IMG/VR virus record: IMGVR_UViG_3300046536_000197
Span: 1-46,232 of that record
Strand: one strand, 5' to 3'
Length of the DNA stretch: 46,232 nucleotides
From: a virus
Shown: one piece after another, positions 23,411 to 32,247 of the stretch
Numbering within the stretch: the first letter of the stretch is position 1
Layout: each line of letters opens with the position of its first letter
Notes under the pieces: generated by a model
The model's database searches: none
Seen by the model: only the letters and a program-made list of their open reading frames with translations
What the model was told of the DNA's origin: nothing
Position numbers and translations under genes: made by a program

Positions 23411-24554
23411 ACAAGCACCCGTCACCCGCCTGGCGATGGGCACCGACAAGGTCAGCGACCTGATCTCCCGGGTGGAAGTACGCGAGGGGTACGGCGTGCA
23501 CTCGATGGCCATCATCGACGTCACCGCCCCGCCCGCGTCCAGGAGCCCCTACGGCGAGCTGACGCCCGTCGTGCTCGACTACGGCCGCGCCCCGAACGAC
23601 CTGGTCCGCTGGTACGGCTACGTGCACCACTCCAGCGCCCTCGCATCCGCCGACACCCGCAACGTCACCGTGCGGTACATCTGCATCGGCACCACCCTGC
23701 CGATGAACACCCAGCGCACCCGGTCGTGGAAGAACGTCTCGCCCACGTCGATCGTCCGGCAGGTGGGCCGGGAGAACGGCCTGCGCACCATCATCTCCCC
23801 GTCCGCACGCCGCCTGACCTACTGGGCCCAGTCCGGTCATTCGGATTTCAAGCTGGTCAACGACCTCGCGTCCGAGACCGGATTCCGCTTCTGGGTGGAG
23901 GGATCCACCCTGTACTTCCTCGATCCGCGAATTCTCCTCCTCGGGCAGAAGGCGCAGGACATCCCGGTGTACTACAAGAACCAGACGCCGGGCTCGTACG
24001 ACACCCTGCGCAGCCTTTCCATCCTCACCGGAACGATGATCCCCCGCAGCAATGGGGCGACCAGCACCTCGGTTATCTCCGGCCTGGATGCGAAGACCGG
24101 AAAGGTCATCAAGGCATCCGCTACCTCGGATACCGGGATCGGGACGTTCCTGAATTCCATCAGCACAACTCGGGCGGTCGACAACTACGCCGACGCGCAG
24201 GCCCTCATGGAAGCGCGCACGCTCGCGTCCCGTGGGTGGATCACGATGCAGTCCGAGATTTACGGCACCGCGAAAGTCGCGCCGGGAACGCTCATCGGAA
24301 TCTCCGGCAGTTCCGTTGCGGCGGAGAACAAGGGCCGATGGATGGTGACGGGTACCAAGCACGTCATCAACCGCGACAAGAGCAACAAGGGCCTGATGTT
24401 CACGACGACCGTCGATGCGGAAAGGGACCAGCCCTACGCGGTAACATTCCGGAGCGATGCGAACAAGAGATTCAAGTTCGACACCGTCCCGGCTGTGCTG
24501 AGGAATAAGCAGTTCTGGGAATCGAGTCTTCTGGAGGACATCAATGTCGGCTGA
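23403..24554 (+). CDS. Baseplate hub protein (late control gene D / VgrG-like)
   Basis: 383 aa, GTG overlapping the previous gene by 8 bases. This protein forms the hub (T4 gp27-like) that joins tube to spike. Visible features: EVREGYGVHSMAIIDV with strand pattern, RWYGYVHHSSAL, then SPTSIVRQVGRENGLRTII followed by LVNDLASETGFRFWVEGSTLYFLDPR, characteristic of gpD-type proteins, and a C-terminal beta section. The ATG of the spike gene lies 11 bases before its stop, so hub and spike are coupled. Confidence 0.85.
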   Translation: MSEQAPVTRLAMGTDKVSDLISRVEVREGYGVHSMAIIDVTAPPASRSPYGELTPVVLDYGRAPNDLVRWYGYVHHSSALASADTRNVTVRYICIGTTLPMNTQRTRSWKNVSPTSIVRQVGRENGLRTIISPSARRLTYWAQSGHSDFKLVNDLASETGFRFWVEGSTLYFLDPRILLLGQKAQDIPVYYKNQTPGSYDTLRSLSILTGTMIPRSNGATSTSVISGLDAKTGKVIKASATSDTGIGTFLNSISTTRAVDNYADAQALMEARTLASRGWITMQSEIYGTAKVAPGTLIGISGSSVAAENKGRWMVTGTKHVINRDKSNKGLMFTTTVDAERDQPYAVTFRSDANKRFKFDTVPAVLRNKQFWESSLLEDINVG

Positions 24555-27500
24555 TCCGGTGCTGGGAATGTACCGGGCGAGCGTTGCCAATAACCAGGAC
24601 CCGCTGAACGAGGCTCGCGTCACGCTGCTCATTCCGCAGGTCCTCGGAAACGCCGAAAGCGCCTGGGCCGTACCCGCTTCCCCGACCAACACGATCCCGC
24701 CGGTCGGGCAGACGCTGTGGGTGCAGTTCTCCGGCGGAGACATCACCAAGCCGGTCTACAGCCCGCTCGGCATCAAGGACGTCCAGGACCAGGTCGACCA
24801 GATCGGTACCGGGGGCGGTTCCCTGGATGCACTGCCGCCCAAGGAGCCGACCGCCCTGACCCTGTCGACGGTGCAGTACGTCACCGACGAGGGCGCCACC
24901 CTGGCCCGCGTGACGGCGAGCTGGACCCCGCCCACGGAGAACCAGGACGGCACCGCCCTCACCGACCTCTCGCACTACCTGCTCCAGGCGTCCTACGACA
25001 ACACCAACTGGAACGGGGGCTTCGTCACCACCGAGGACCTGGTCCTCCTCGACGGGCTTAATACCGGCGTGACCTTCTACGTGAGGGTCGCGGCCATCGA
25101 CACCAGCAACAACATCTCCCTGTGGGCGACCGCCAACCTCACCACGGCGTCCTCGTCCACCCCGCCTCCGGTGCCATCCGCGCCGGGGGTCGTCGGCGTG
25201 CTCGGCGGCCTGCGCGTCACCTGGGACGGCAACGACTCCACCGGCACCGCCATGCCCGCGATCTTCTCCCACGTGCAGGTGCAGCGGGACACCACCTCGA
25301 ACTTCTCCAACCCGGTCGTCGTCGGCACCCTGCCCGGCCCGGACTTCCTGTATGACCCCATCCAGAACTACGCCAGCGCCTACTACTACCGGCTGGTCGC
25401 CTACTCCAAGGTCGGCATCGCCTCGGCCCCGTCCGCCTCGAACAGCGACACGCCCAAGCAGGCTGTCGCACAGGACATCCTCGACGCCTCCCTGACGTCC
25501 GCGAAGATCGCCGTCGGTGCCATTGACTCAACCAAGCTGGCCGCAGGCGCGGTCAACACACAGGCGGTGGCAGACGGAGCCATCGCGGCCGGGAAGTTGG
25601 CTGCCCAGGCCGTCGCCACCACCAACATCGCTGATGGCGCCGTCACCGGCACCCAGCTCGCGGACGCCACGATCGGCTCCGCGAAGATCATCAACGGCGC
25701 TATCGGCAATGCCCAGATCGCTGACGCGGCGATCAACAACGCGAAGATCTCCGACCTGGACGCAGGCAAGATCAACGTCGGCACGCTCAACGCCGCCCGG
25801 ATCGCAACCGGCTCGCTGGACGCTTCGAAGATCACCTCCGGGACGCTGACCTCCACCCAGATCCAGGCCGGGTCCATCACCGGAGACCGGCTGGCCGCGA
25901 ACACCGTCACAGCCAACCAGATCGCGGCGAACACCATCACGGCCAACCAGATGGCAGCCGGGACGATCACCGCTCAGTCCGGCGTCATCGCATCCATCGA
26001 CGCGTCCAAGATCACGGTCGGGAAGGTCAGCGCCTCCCAGATTGACGCAACCAACCTCGTGGTCTCCGGCGCGAACGTCTCCGGGCAGGTCTCCTCCGCA
26101 GCCACGGCAGGTTCGGCGACGACGGCAGGTTCGGCGTCCTCGGCGACCACGGTCACCGGCTCCATCGGCGCAGGCGTCAGCATCCCGGCCAACCAGTTGA
26201 ACAACAGCACCATCCCGACCACCACGACGATCAACGGTGGCTCGATCACCACCGGCACCATCAGCGCATCCGTGATCGGGGCCCGGTCCATCACGACGGA
26301 CAAGATGGTCATCGGCGATACGTCGAACATCCTCCTGGACCCCCAGTTCACGAATAACAGCAGCGCCTGGAACTGGAGCGGCAACGTCGTACGGACGGCC
26401 TCCAGCGACCCCAGCGTGCCCACGAGCGCCCCGGCTGCGTGGGTCGCCAAACTCATCAACCAGACCAGCGTCAACACCGACCTCACGTGGAAGCACACGA
26501 ACACCACGACGACCGGCATGCCGGTGACCCCGGGTGAGTCGTACTACGTGGAGGCGTGGGTCGCGGCCTCTGCCGACTGCAATGCCAGCCTGCGGTTCTT
26601 CCTCACCGTCTGGGATGCCAGCGGCGGCAATGTCACCTGGCCGAGCGTGGGTACCACCCTGCCGTCGGCAGCGCAGACCTGGACCAAGATCTCCGGCCAG
26701 ATCACCATCCCGGCCGGTAAGTACCTGGCGACCTTCGGTGTCGGCTCCAACCTGACCTCTCCCACGACGGCCGCAGGTTCCTGGTTCGTCACCAACGTCA
26801 AGATGCGCAAGGCCGTCGACAACGCACTGGTGGTGGACGGATCGCTCACCGCCAGCAAGATCACGGCTGGCACGCTGTCCGTCGACAAACTCAACGCCGG
26901 ACTCCAGGCCACCGTCGGCCAGAAGTTCTACGACTTCGGCATGGACGCCAGCAAGTGGAGCAACGGCTCCACCGGCACCATGACCACGGTCAGCGTGCCC
27001 GACGCAGCGTCCGGCGGCTCCGTCATGCGGTGCACCGGGTACGTCAGTGGTGCCTACCGGCCGGACATCCTCATACCCTTCGACCCGGGCGTCACCTACC
27101 GCGTCACCGCGCGCATCCGGCAGACCGTCGCCAACTCCACGCCAGGCACCAACCAGTCCTGCTACGTCGGCGTCACCGGCATCGCGGCGGACGGCGTGAC
27201 CCTCGTCAACATCAGCGGCTCGAACTCGCGCGGCAGCCAGGCATACGCGGCGGCCCGGCAGGTCGTGCTGACCGCAGGAAGCGGCTGGCAGGTCTTCACC
27301 GGCTACATCAAGGGCACCGCCGCGACCGGCGACGCAGGTACCAACACCAACCCAACCAACCCCATGCGGCTGCACCAGAACGTGCGGTACATCAGCCCCT
27401 GCCTGTACGTGAACTACACCAGCGGCGACGGCACGGCCGAGGTCGACATGTTCACCATCGAGGTCGTCGAGACCGGCTCTGTCAACTCCGCCAACATCAA

Positions 27501-29364
27501 CCTGGGCAACGTCAACGCCTCGCACCTCTCCCTGGGCACGGTGAGCGGAAACCTGGTCACCAACCCGGGCTTCGAGGACGCCTCCCGAGTCGGCTGGACC
27601 CTGACGCAGAGCGACACCTCCGGGACCACCACCCAGGCCAAGATCGAAATCGCCCAGGGCAGCTACCCGGCCCGCTCCGGCCAGGGCAAGGCTGCACTGG
27701 GAGTGAACAACACCGGAACCGCGACCGTGACCAGCGACCCCTTCCCGGTCGTCGCCGGATCGACGTACATGTTCCGGTACTGGTACTACGGCTACGGCCA
27801 CCTGCACATCACCTTCGAGACCAGCCCGGACAAGATCACCTGGACCGACCAGATGGCCGGGGCCAACGACGTCACCTACCAGTCAGCGGCGTACACCGAG
27901 GACATCTTCGAGATGACCGCGCCCACCGGGGCACTGTGGGGCCGGGTCACCTTCCAGCAGTTGAACCCCGGGTCCTACGGCCTGTCCACGTCGTCGTTCT
28001 CCTACATCTGCGTGGACGACGTCCTCGTCATGCGCGAGGGCTACGGCGCCACGGACATCTCGGCAGCCGGTGTCCGCCTGTTCGGCCCGGACGGGACGCT
28101 CGGCACAGAACTGACCACCTCCAACGCCTACGCCACCTTCGCGGGCGGCGCAGCAAGCATCGACCCCAACGGCGTGGGCACCTTCAAGTCGATCTTCACC
28201 CCGCAGCGCCCGTCAGGTGCTTCCTCTGACGACCCGACCGGGCAGATCTGGTACCAGGGCCAGGAACTCGGCTCCCTGCTGTGGAACATGCCGTGGGGAA
28301 TGGTCACCTACGAACGCGGCTGGACCAACAAGCCGACCTCGACGACCTACTACAACACGGACACCGGACTCATCGAGCTGGCCTTCACGGCCGTCGAGGG
28401 CCGTATGTACCGCATCGTGGCCCGCTCCCAGTTCGACTTCAACGGCGGTACGGGAAACCAGGTCCTGGAGAACCGCATAGCCGTCGCGGCCACGGCCACG
28501 TCCCTGAACGGCTGCACGATCTGGAGCCCGACCGGCGCCAGCCCGAAGACTACCGACCCGATCATGGCTCGCTGCTTCGGCTTGTACTACGACGGCGGAG
28601 GCACCGATGGCACCACTGTGGTGGAGGGCATCATCGTCTGCTCCTCCGACGCAGGCGGCCTGTACAGCAGCACCACGGCGCTGGCGCCGGGCGACCACCG
28701 GATCCTGTGGATCGCTACGCAGCACGCGGGTAACGCGACCGGCTGGGGCCTTCGTAACTACTCGCCCGCGCAGTCCTCGGACTTCTACGTCGAGGACATC
28801 GGCCCGGCCGTCCCCGAGGGCGGTGTGTACAACACGGGCGGCGCGGCCGTTACGGCGACGAAGACGTACACCAAGACGTACAACGCGTCGTGGTCCCGCC
28901 GATACGGCAACGCCGGATACACCGACGGCACCGTGTACCAGGGGTACTACTCCAGCACCTGGGGCACGCAGAAGTCGATGATCTACTTCGGCACCCAGCC
29001 GTACACGGACATGGGATCCACGGCGAAGGTCTCCAAGGTCGAGGTCTACCTCTACAACAACCACTGGTACTACAACGGTGGCGGTACCGCGCATATCGGC
29101 GTGTTCACCGGAACCAGTCAGCCTACGACATTCTCCGGAGCCGTCTCCGGCCTTAACCAGACGGTGACTTCATGGCCGGTGGGCGCTGGAAAGTGGGTAA
29201 CGCTCCCGTCGTCCTGGAATTCTGGTTGGAACGGAGGTACACCGTATCGTGGAATCACGCTGGGTGGAGACCTCGGATCCAGCACAGATAAAACCTACTA
29301 CGGCTACTTTGCCGGTGTCGGGGACACCCATCCCCCGCAGTTGCGTATTACCTACACCAAGTGA
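24544..29364 (+). CDS. Spike/fibre fusion protein with gp5/V-like N-terminus
   Basis: 1606 aa, ATG with GGAGGA nine bases upstream. The first 80 residues (YRASVANNQDPLNEARVTLLIPQVLG ... QTLWVQFSGGDITKPVYSPLG) are the OB-fold of gp5/gpV spike proteins. Two fibronectin-III-like domains follow (about 95-300). Residues about 310-580 are dozens of short imperfect repeats of the form SAKI-GAI/KLAAGAV/QIA, likely a trimeric shaft. Carbohydrate-binding-like beta domains come next (about 590-720; 800-970; NLVTNPGFEDASRVGW at about 1005-1150), then a C-terminal beta-rich region from about 1220 with YTKTYNASWSRRYGNAGY near residue 1440. So one chain may carry spike and receptor-binding fibre. A CTTAATACC copy lies at residue 172. 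Confidence 0.8.
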   Translation: MSADPVLGMYRASVANNQDPLNEARVTLLIPQVLGNAESAWAVPASPTNTIPPVGQTLWVQFSGGDITKPVYSPLGIKDVQDQVDQIGTGGGSLDALPPKEPTALTLSTVQYVTDEGATLARVTASWTPPTENQDGTALTDLSHYLLQASYDNTNWNGGFVTTEDLVLLDGLNTGVTFYVRVAAIDTSNNISLWATANLTTASSSTPPPVPSAPGVVGVLGGLRVTWDGNDSTGTAMPAIFSHVQVQRDTTSNFSNPVVVGTLPGPDFLYDPIQNYASAYYYRLVAYSKVGIASAPSASNSDTPKQAVAQDILDASLTSAKIAVGAIDSTKLAAGAVNTQAVADGAIAAGKLAAQAVATTNIADGAVTGTQLADATIGSAKIINGAIGNAQIADAAINNAKISDLDAGKINVGTLNAARIATGSLDASKITSGTLTSTQIQAGSITGDRLAANTVTANQIAANTITANQMAAGTITAQSGVIASIDASKITVGKVSASQIDATNLVVSGANVSGQVSSAATAGSATTAGSASSATTVTGSIGAGVSIPANQLNNSTIPTTTTINGGSITTGTISASVIGARSITTDKMVIGDTSNILLDPQFTNNSSAWNWSGNVVRTASSDPSVPTSAPAAWVAKLINQTSVNTDLTWKHTNTTTTGMPVTPGESYYVEAWVAASADCNASLRFFLTVWDASGGNVTWPSVGTTLPSAAQTWTKISGQITIPAGKYLATFGVGSNLTSPTTAAGSWFVTNVKMRKAVDNALVVDGSLTASKITAGTLSVDKLNAGLQATVGQKFYDFGMDASKWSNGSTGTMTTVSVPDAASGGSVMRCTGYVSGAYRPDILIPFDPGVTYRVTARIRQTVANSTPGTNQSCYVGVTGIAADGVTLVNISGSNSRGSQAYAAARQVVLTAGSGWQVFTGYIKGTAATGDAGTNTNPTNPMRLHQNVRYISPCLYVNYTSGDGTAEVDMFTIEVVETGSVNSANINLGNVNASHLSLGTVSGNLVTNPGFEDASRVGWTLTQSDTSGTTTQAKIEIAQGSYPARSGQGKAALGVNNTGTATVTSDPFPVVAGSTYMFRYWYYGYGHLHITFETSPDKITWTDQMAGANDVTYQSAAYTEDIFEMTAPTGALWGRVTFQQLNPGSYGLSTSSFSYICVDDVLVMREGYGATDISAAGVRLFGPDGTLGTELTTSNAYATFAGGAASIDPNGVGTFKSIFTPQRPSGASSDDPTGQIWYQGQELGSLLWNMPWGMVTYERGWTNKPTSTTYYNTDTGLIELAFTAVEGRMYRIVARSQFDFNGGTGNQVLENRIAVAATATSLNGCTIWSPTGASPKTTDPIMARCFGLYYDGGGTDGTTVVEGIIVCSSDAGGLYSSTTALAPGDHRILWIATQHAGNATGWGLRNYSPAQSSDFYVEDIGPAVPEGGVYNTGGAAVTATKTYTKTYNASWSRRYGNAGYTDGTVYQGYYSSTWGTQKSMIYFGTQPYTDMGSTAKVSKVEVYLYNNHWYYNGGGTAHIGVFTGTSQPTTFSGAVSGLNQTVTSWPVGAGKWVTLPSSWNSGWNGGTPYRGITLGGDLGSSTDKTYYGYFAGVGDTHPPQLRITYTK
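25057..25065 (+). repeat. CTTAATAYC copy in the spike gene
   Basis: CTTAATACC, read as LNT. After it no copy occurs for more than 10 kb. Confidence 0.75.
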
Positions 29365-29373
29365 GGACATTTA

Positions 29374-29676
29374 ATGGCTGACATCACCGTCACCATTCCC
29401 GACGAAATCTATGCGGAGGTGGCCGCCGCCTACCACGCCACCTGGCCGGATCAGACGGACACTCCGGATGACGTGCTCATCCAGAAGGCGCTCGTCTACA
29501 GCGTCAAGGACACGTGGTTCGCCTACACGTCCGGAGGCATCCAGAACTCGGCCGGACCGCGCTACAACGAGGCGGCGCAGGAGTACAACACCGCCCGTAC
29601 GGCGATCGACTCCGACATCCAGGCACAGTTGCAGGCGGCCCAGGCCCACGCCGACGAGGTCTTCCCCGGCTTCTGA
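29374..29676 (+). CDS. Small tail protein, helical
   Basis: 100 aa, ATG with TGAGGA eight bases upstream. A beta start (ITVTIPDEIYAEVAAAY) is followed by helices (DVLIQKALVYSVKDTWFAYT; AAQEYNTARTAIDSDIQAQLQAAQAHADEVF). No family is recognised. It lies between spike and gp25 and is probably a baseplate or fibre accessory. The next gene begins after a long inverted repeat. Confidence 0.55.
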   Translation: MADITVTIPDEIYAEVAAAYHATWPDQTDTPDDVLIQKALVYSVKDTWFAYTSGGIQNSAGPRYNEAAQEYNTARTAIDSDIQAQLQAAQAHADEVFPGF

Positions 29677-29690
29677 CGCAGAACCGTAAG

Positions 29691-29744
29691 TGCAATCTCG
29701 GTAGGCATTCCTGGGAGAATGCAAGCATGCCTACCGAGATTGCA
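29691..29744 (+). repeat. 18-bp perfect inverted repeat at the gp25 start
   Basis: TGCAATCTCGGTAGGCAT (29691-29708) is exactly repeated inverted at 29727-29744. The 18-base loop holds the GGGAGA ribosome binding site, and the right arm starts with the ATG of the gp25 gene and includes its first six codons. It is the longest perfect member of the start-codon hairpin set. Confidence 0.8.
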
Positions 29745-30146
29745 TTTCCGTTTCGCCTAGCGTCCGACGGGACTATCGCCGTCGAGACAAATCCGGACAG
29801 GCAGATCGCCCAGCATGTGAATGCGCTCATCGGCACGCAGCCGGGGGAGCGGGTCATGCTCCCGGATTACGGGGTTCCCGTGGCTGATCTGCTGTTCGAC
29901 CCTGACGCGTCCTTTGTCGCGCAGGAGATCAGCCGTGCCGTAACCACGGCTTTCAATACGTACGAGCCCGGTGTGGTCCTCCAGAAGGCGACCCCTATCC
30001 CGGACTCCACGCAGATGTCCCTCGCTCGTATCGAGGTCGACTACATCCGCCGCGAGGACGGGGCGTCCCCTTCCAGCCTGGCTCTCCAGTCCAACACAGC
30101 AGTCGTCCGGGTCGGCGGCACCGTAAGCGAGGTCATCAGTGGCTGA
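29727..30146 (+). CDS. Baseplate wedge protein gp25-like
   Basis: 139 aa, ATG inside the inverted repeat 29691-29744. This is the T4 gp25/gpW family: DRQIAQHVNALIGTQPGERVMLPDYGVPVADLLFD, ISRAVTTAFNTYEPGVVL (the family's EPR-like motif) and a final strand pair. It is essential for sheath polymerisation and the baseplate core in contractile systems. The last 8 bases overlap the J gene. Translation from long upstream transcripts would be hindered by the hairpin, implying regulated dosage. Confidence 0.88.
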   Translation: MPTEIAFPFRLASDGTIAVETNPDRQIAQHVNALIGTQPGERVMLPDYGVPVADLLFDPDASFVAQEISRAVTTAFNTYEPGVVLQKATPIPDSTQMSLARIEVDYIRREDGASPSSLALQSNTAVVRVGGTVSEVISG

Positions 30147-31611
30147 CGTTCCCGCGATCGACTACACCTCACGCGACTACGAGGGCTTCAAGTCGTCCCT
30201 GCTCGACTTCGCCTCGCGCGCCTTCCCCCAGTGGGTGCCCTCCTCCGAGGGCGACTTCGGCGTGCTCCTGGTCGAGCTGTTCTCCTACCTCGGGGACAGC
30301 CTCTCCTACTACGGCGACCGGCTCCAGCAGGAGTCCTTCCTGCCCACCGCGACGCAGCGGCTGTCCCTGCTCCAGATCTCCGACCTGCTCGGCTACCAGC
30401 CGTCCAACGGCGTACCGGCTACCGGAACTGTCACCTTCCAGACGTCCAACCCGGGCCCGGCCGTCACCGTGCCTGCGGGCACCCAGGTCGTCACCGACTA
30501 CATCGACACCATCGACTCGCCGATCACGTACGAGACCGACACGGACGTCACCGTGCCCAAGAACGGTGGCACCGCGACCGTCTCCGTCACCCAGGGAGTC
30601 ACCCGCACCCAGGTCAACGTCGGCACCAGCTCGGGCCTGCCGGTGCAGGAGTTCCGGCTGCCCGACGTGCCTGTCATCGGCGGCACGGTCCGCGTGTACG
30701 TGGACGACGTCGACACCCTCACCGAGTGGACGTACATCGACTACATCGTGGACGCCGACCCGAGCGACCGCGTCTTCAGCACCTACCTGGACGAGGCGGG
30801 TGCCACGTGGATCCGCTTCGGCGACAACATCAACGGCGCCATCCCGACCACCAACCTGACCATCTACGCCACCTACCGAGTGGGCGGCGGGACGGTCGGC
30901 AACGTGAACGCGGGCGTGGTCAACGCCATCGCGGACTCCACCCTGCCCGGTGTCACCTTCTCGCAGGACTCCAGCGGCAATGCGATCTCTTCCGTCATGA
31001 CCGGCGGGGCTGACCCGGAGACCAACGACCAGATCCGCGCCAACGCCCCGCGCATCTTCCGCACCCAGGACCGCTGCGTCACCCTGGCCGACTTCTCCGA
31101 CCTCGCGCTGACCACCCCCGGCATCGTCCGGGCCAACGCCATCGCGTCGACCTACACCTCGATCTCGGTGTTCGTCATCGGCTCCGCCGGAGGAACCCCG
31201 AGCACGACCACCCTCCAGAACGTGCAGACCAGCCTCCAGGCCAAGGCCCTGGCAGGCACCACGGTCACTGTGTCCGGCCCGACCACGGTCAAGGTGAACG
31301 TGGGCAACTCCTCGAACCCGATCACCGTCGAGTGCTGGCCCCGCTACTCCCGGGCCTCCGTCCTCTACGACGTGCAGCAGGCGCTGAAGACGATGCTCTC
31401 CTTCGCGAACGTCGACTTCGGCATGCGCCTGACCCTCTCCGACTTCTACAAAACGATCCTGGACGTGGAGGGAGTCCGCTACGTCGACATCCCCCTGATT
31501 GCCCGCGCCGACGCGGCCCAGACCGGGACCGCCGACATCGTCATGCGCGCCTGGGAAATCCCCACGGTCGGCAACATCGCCAACATCACCATGACCGGAG
31601 GTATCGGCTGA
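30139..31611 (+). CDS. Baseplate J-like wedge protein
   Basis: 490 aa, GTG overlapping gp25. It begins VPAIDYTSRDYEGFKSSLLDF and continues FGVLLVELFSYLGDSLSYYGDRLQQESFLPTATQR, typical of baseplate J/gp6-like proteins; the middle IRFGDNINGAIPT and the later DFSDLALTTPGIVRANAIA are also family features. It forms the wedge ring with gp25. The stop overlaps the next ATG. Confidence 0.92.
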   Translation: MADVPAIDYTSRDYEGFKSSLLDFASRAFPQWVPSSEGDFGVLLVELFSYLGDSLSYYGDRLQQESFLPTATQRLSLLQISDLLGYQPSNGVPATGTVTFQTSNPGPAVTVPAGTQVVTDYIDTIDSPITYETDTDVTVPKNGGTATVSVTQGVTRTQVNVGTSSGLPVQEFRLPDVPVIGGTVRVYVDDVDTLTEWTYIDYIVDADPSDRVFSTYLDEAGATWIRFGDNINGAIPTTNLTIYATYRVGGGTVGNVNAGVVNAIADSTLPGVTFSQDSSGNAISSVMTGGADPETNDQIRANAPRIFRTQDRCVTLADFSDLALTTPGIVRANAIASTYTSISVFVIGSAGGTPSTTTLQNVQTSLQAKALAGTTVTVSGPTTVKVNVGNSSNPITVECWPRYSRASVLYDVQQALKTMLSFANVDFGMRLTLSDFYKTILDVEGVRYVDIPLIARADAAQTGTADIVMRAWEIPTVGNIANITMTGGIG

Positions 31612-32246
31612 TGGCCGCCGTCTACCCGAAGCAGTACAAGTCCTTCACCGTGCACAAGAACCTGGTGGAGGACATCGACGCGTCGCACGTCAACAACCTC
31701 CAGGACGAGGTGCTGGCCCTTCAGCAGACCCTGGGCATCAACCCGCACCAGGACACCGGCCTGAAGATGAAGACCAACACCTACGCCTCCGTTGCGGCCC
31801 GGCTCGACGCCATCCAGCGAGGCAAGGGCATACCTGCCTGCTACGTGTCCAAGACGTCCGACTCCGTCAAGGGCGGCGCGACCAAGACGCTGTCCTTCTC
31901 CCGGCCGACAACGGCCCAGGACCCCGAGGCACTGTTCAACGGGCACTCGATCACCGCCAACCGCACCGGCTGGTGGGTGGTCTTCGGCCGCGTCATGTGG
32001 GTCAACGCCACCGGCTCCCTCGCCACGGGCGCGGACCGGCAGATCTCCCTCGCGGTCGGTGGATCCCAGGTGATGACGCAGGACCTGCCGCCGATCTCCG
32101 ACGGCAACTCCCACATGCACATCGGCTGGCAGGGGTGGGTCACGGCAGGCAAGGCCATCGACCTTCAGGTCTACCACCCGCTGTCCACCAAGACCCTGCA
32201 ACTCCAGAACCTGCACCTGAGCGCGGTCATGATCCGGGAGGCGTGA
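31611..32246 (+). CDS. Baseplate/tail protein of unknown role
   Basis: 211 aa from ATG 31611, overlapping the J stop by one base. The N-terminus (VYPKQYKSFTVHKNLVEDIDASHVNNLQDEVLALQQTLG) is a helical anchoring motif common at the start of actinophage fibre proteins; the C-terminal 120 residues are a beta sandwich (TKTLSFSRPTT, GWWVVFGRVMWVNATG, LQLQNLHLSAVMI). It therefore looks like a short fibre or a cap on the baseplate periphery. Confidence 0.6.
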   Translation: MAAVYPKQYKSFTVHKNLVEDIDASHVNNLQDEVLALQQTLGINPHQDTGLKMKTNTYASVAARLDAIQRGKGIPACYVSKTSDSVKGGATKTLSFSRPTTAQDPEALFNGHSITANRTGWWVVFGRVMWVNATGSLATGADRQISLAVGGSQVMTQDLPPISDGNSHMHIGWQGWVTAGKAIDLQVYHPLSTKTLQLQNLHLSAVMIREA

Positions 32247-32247
32247 G

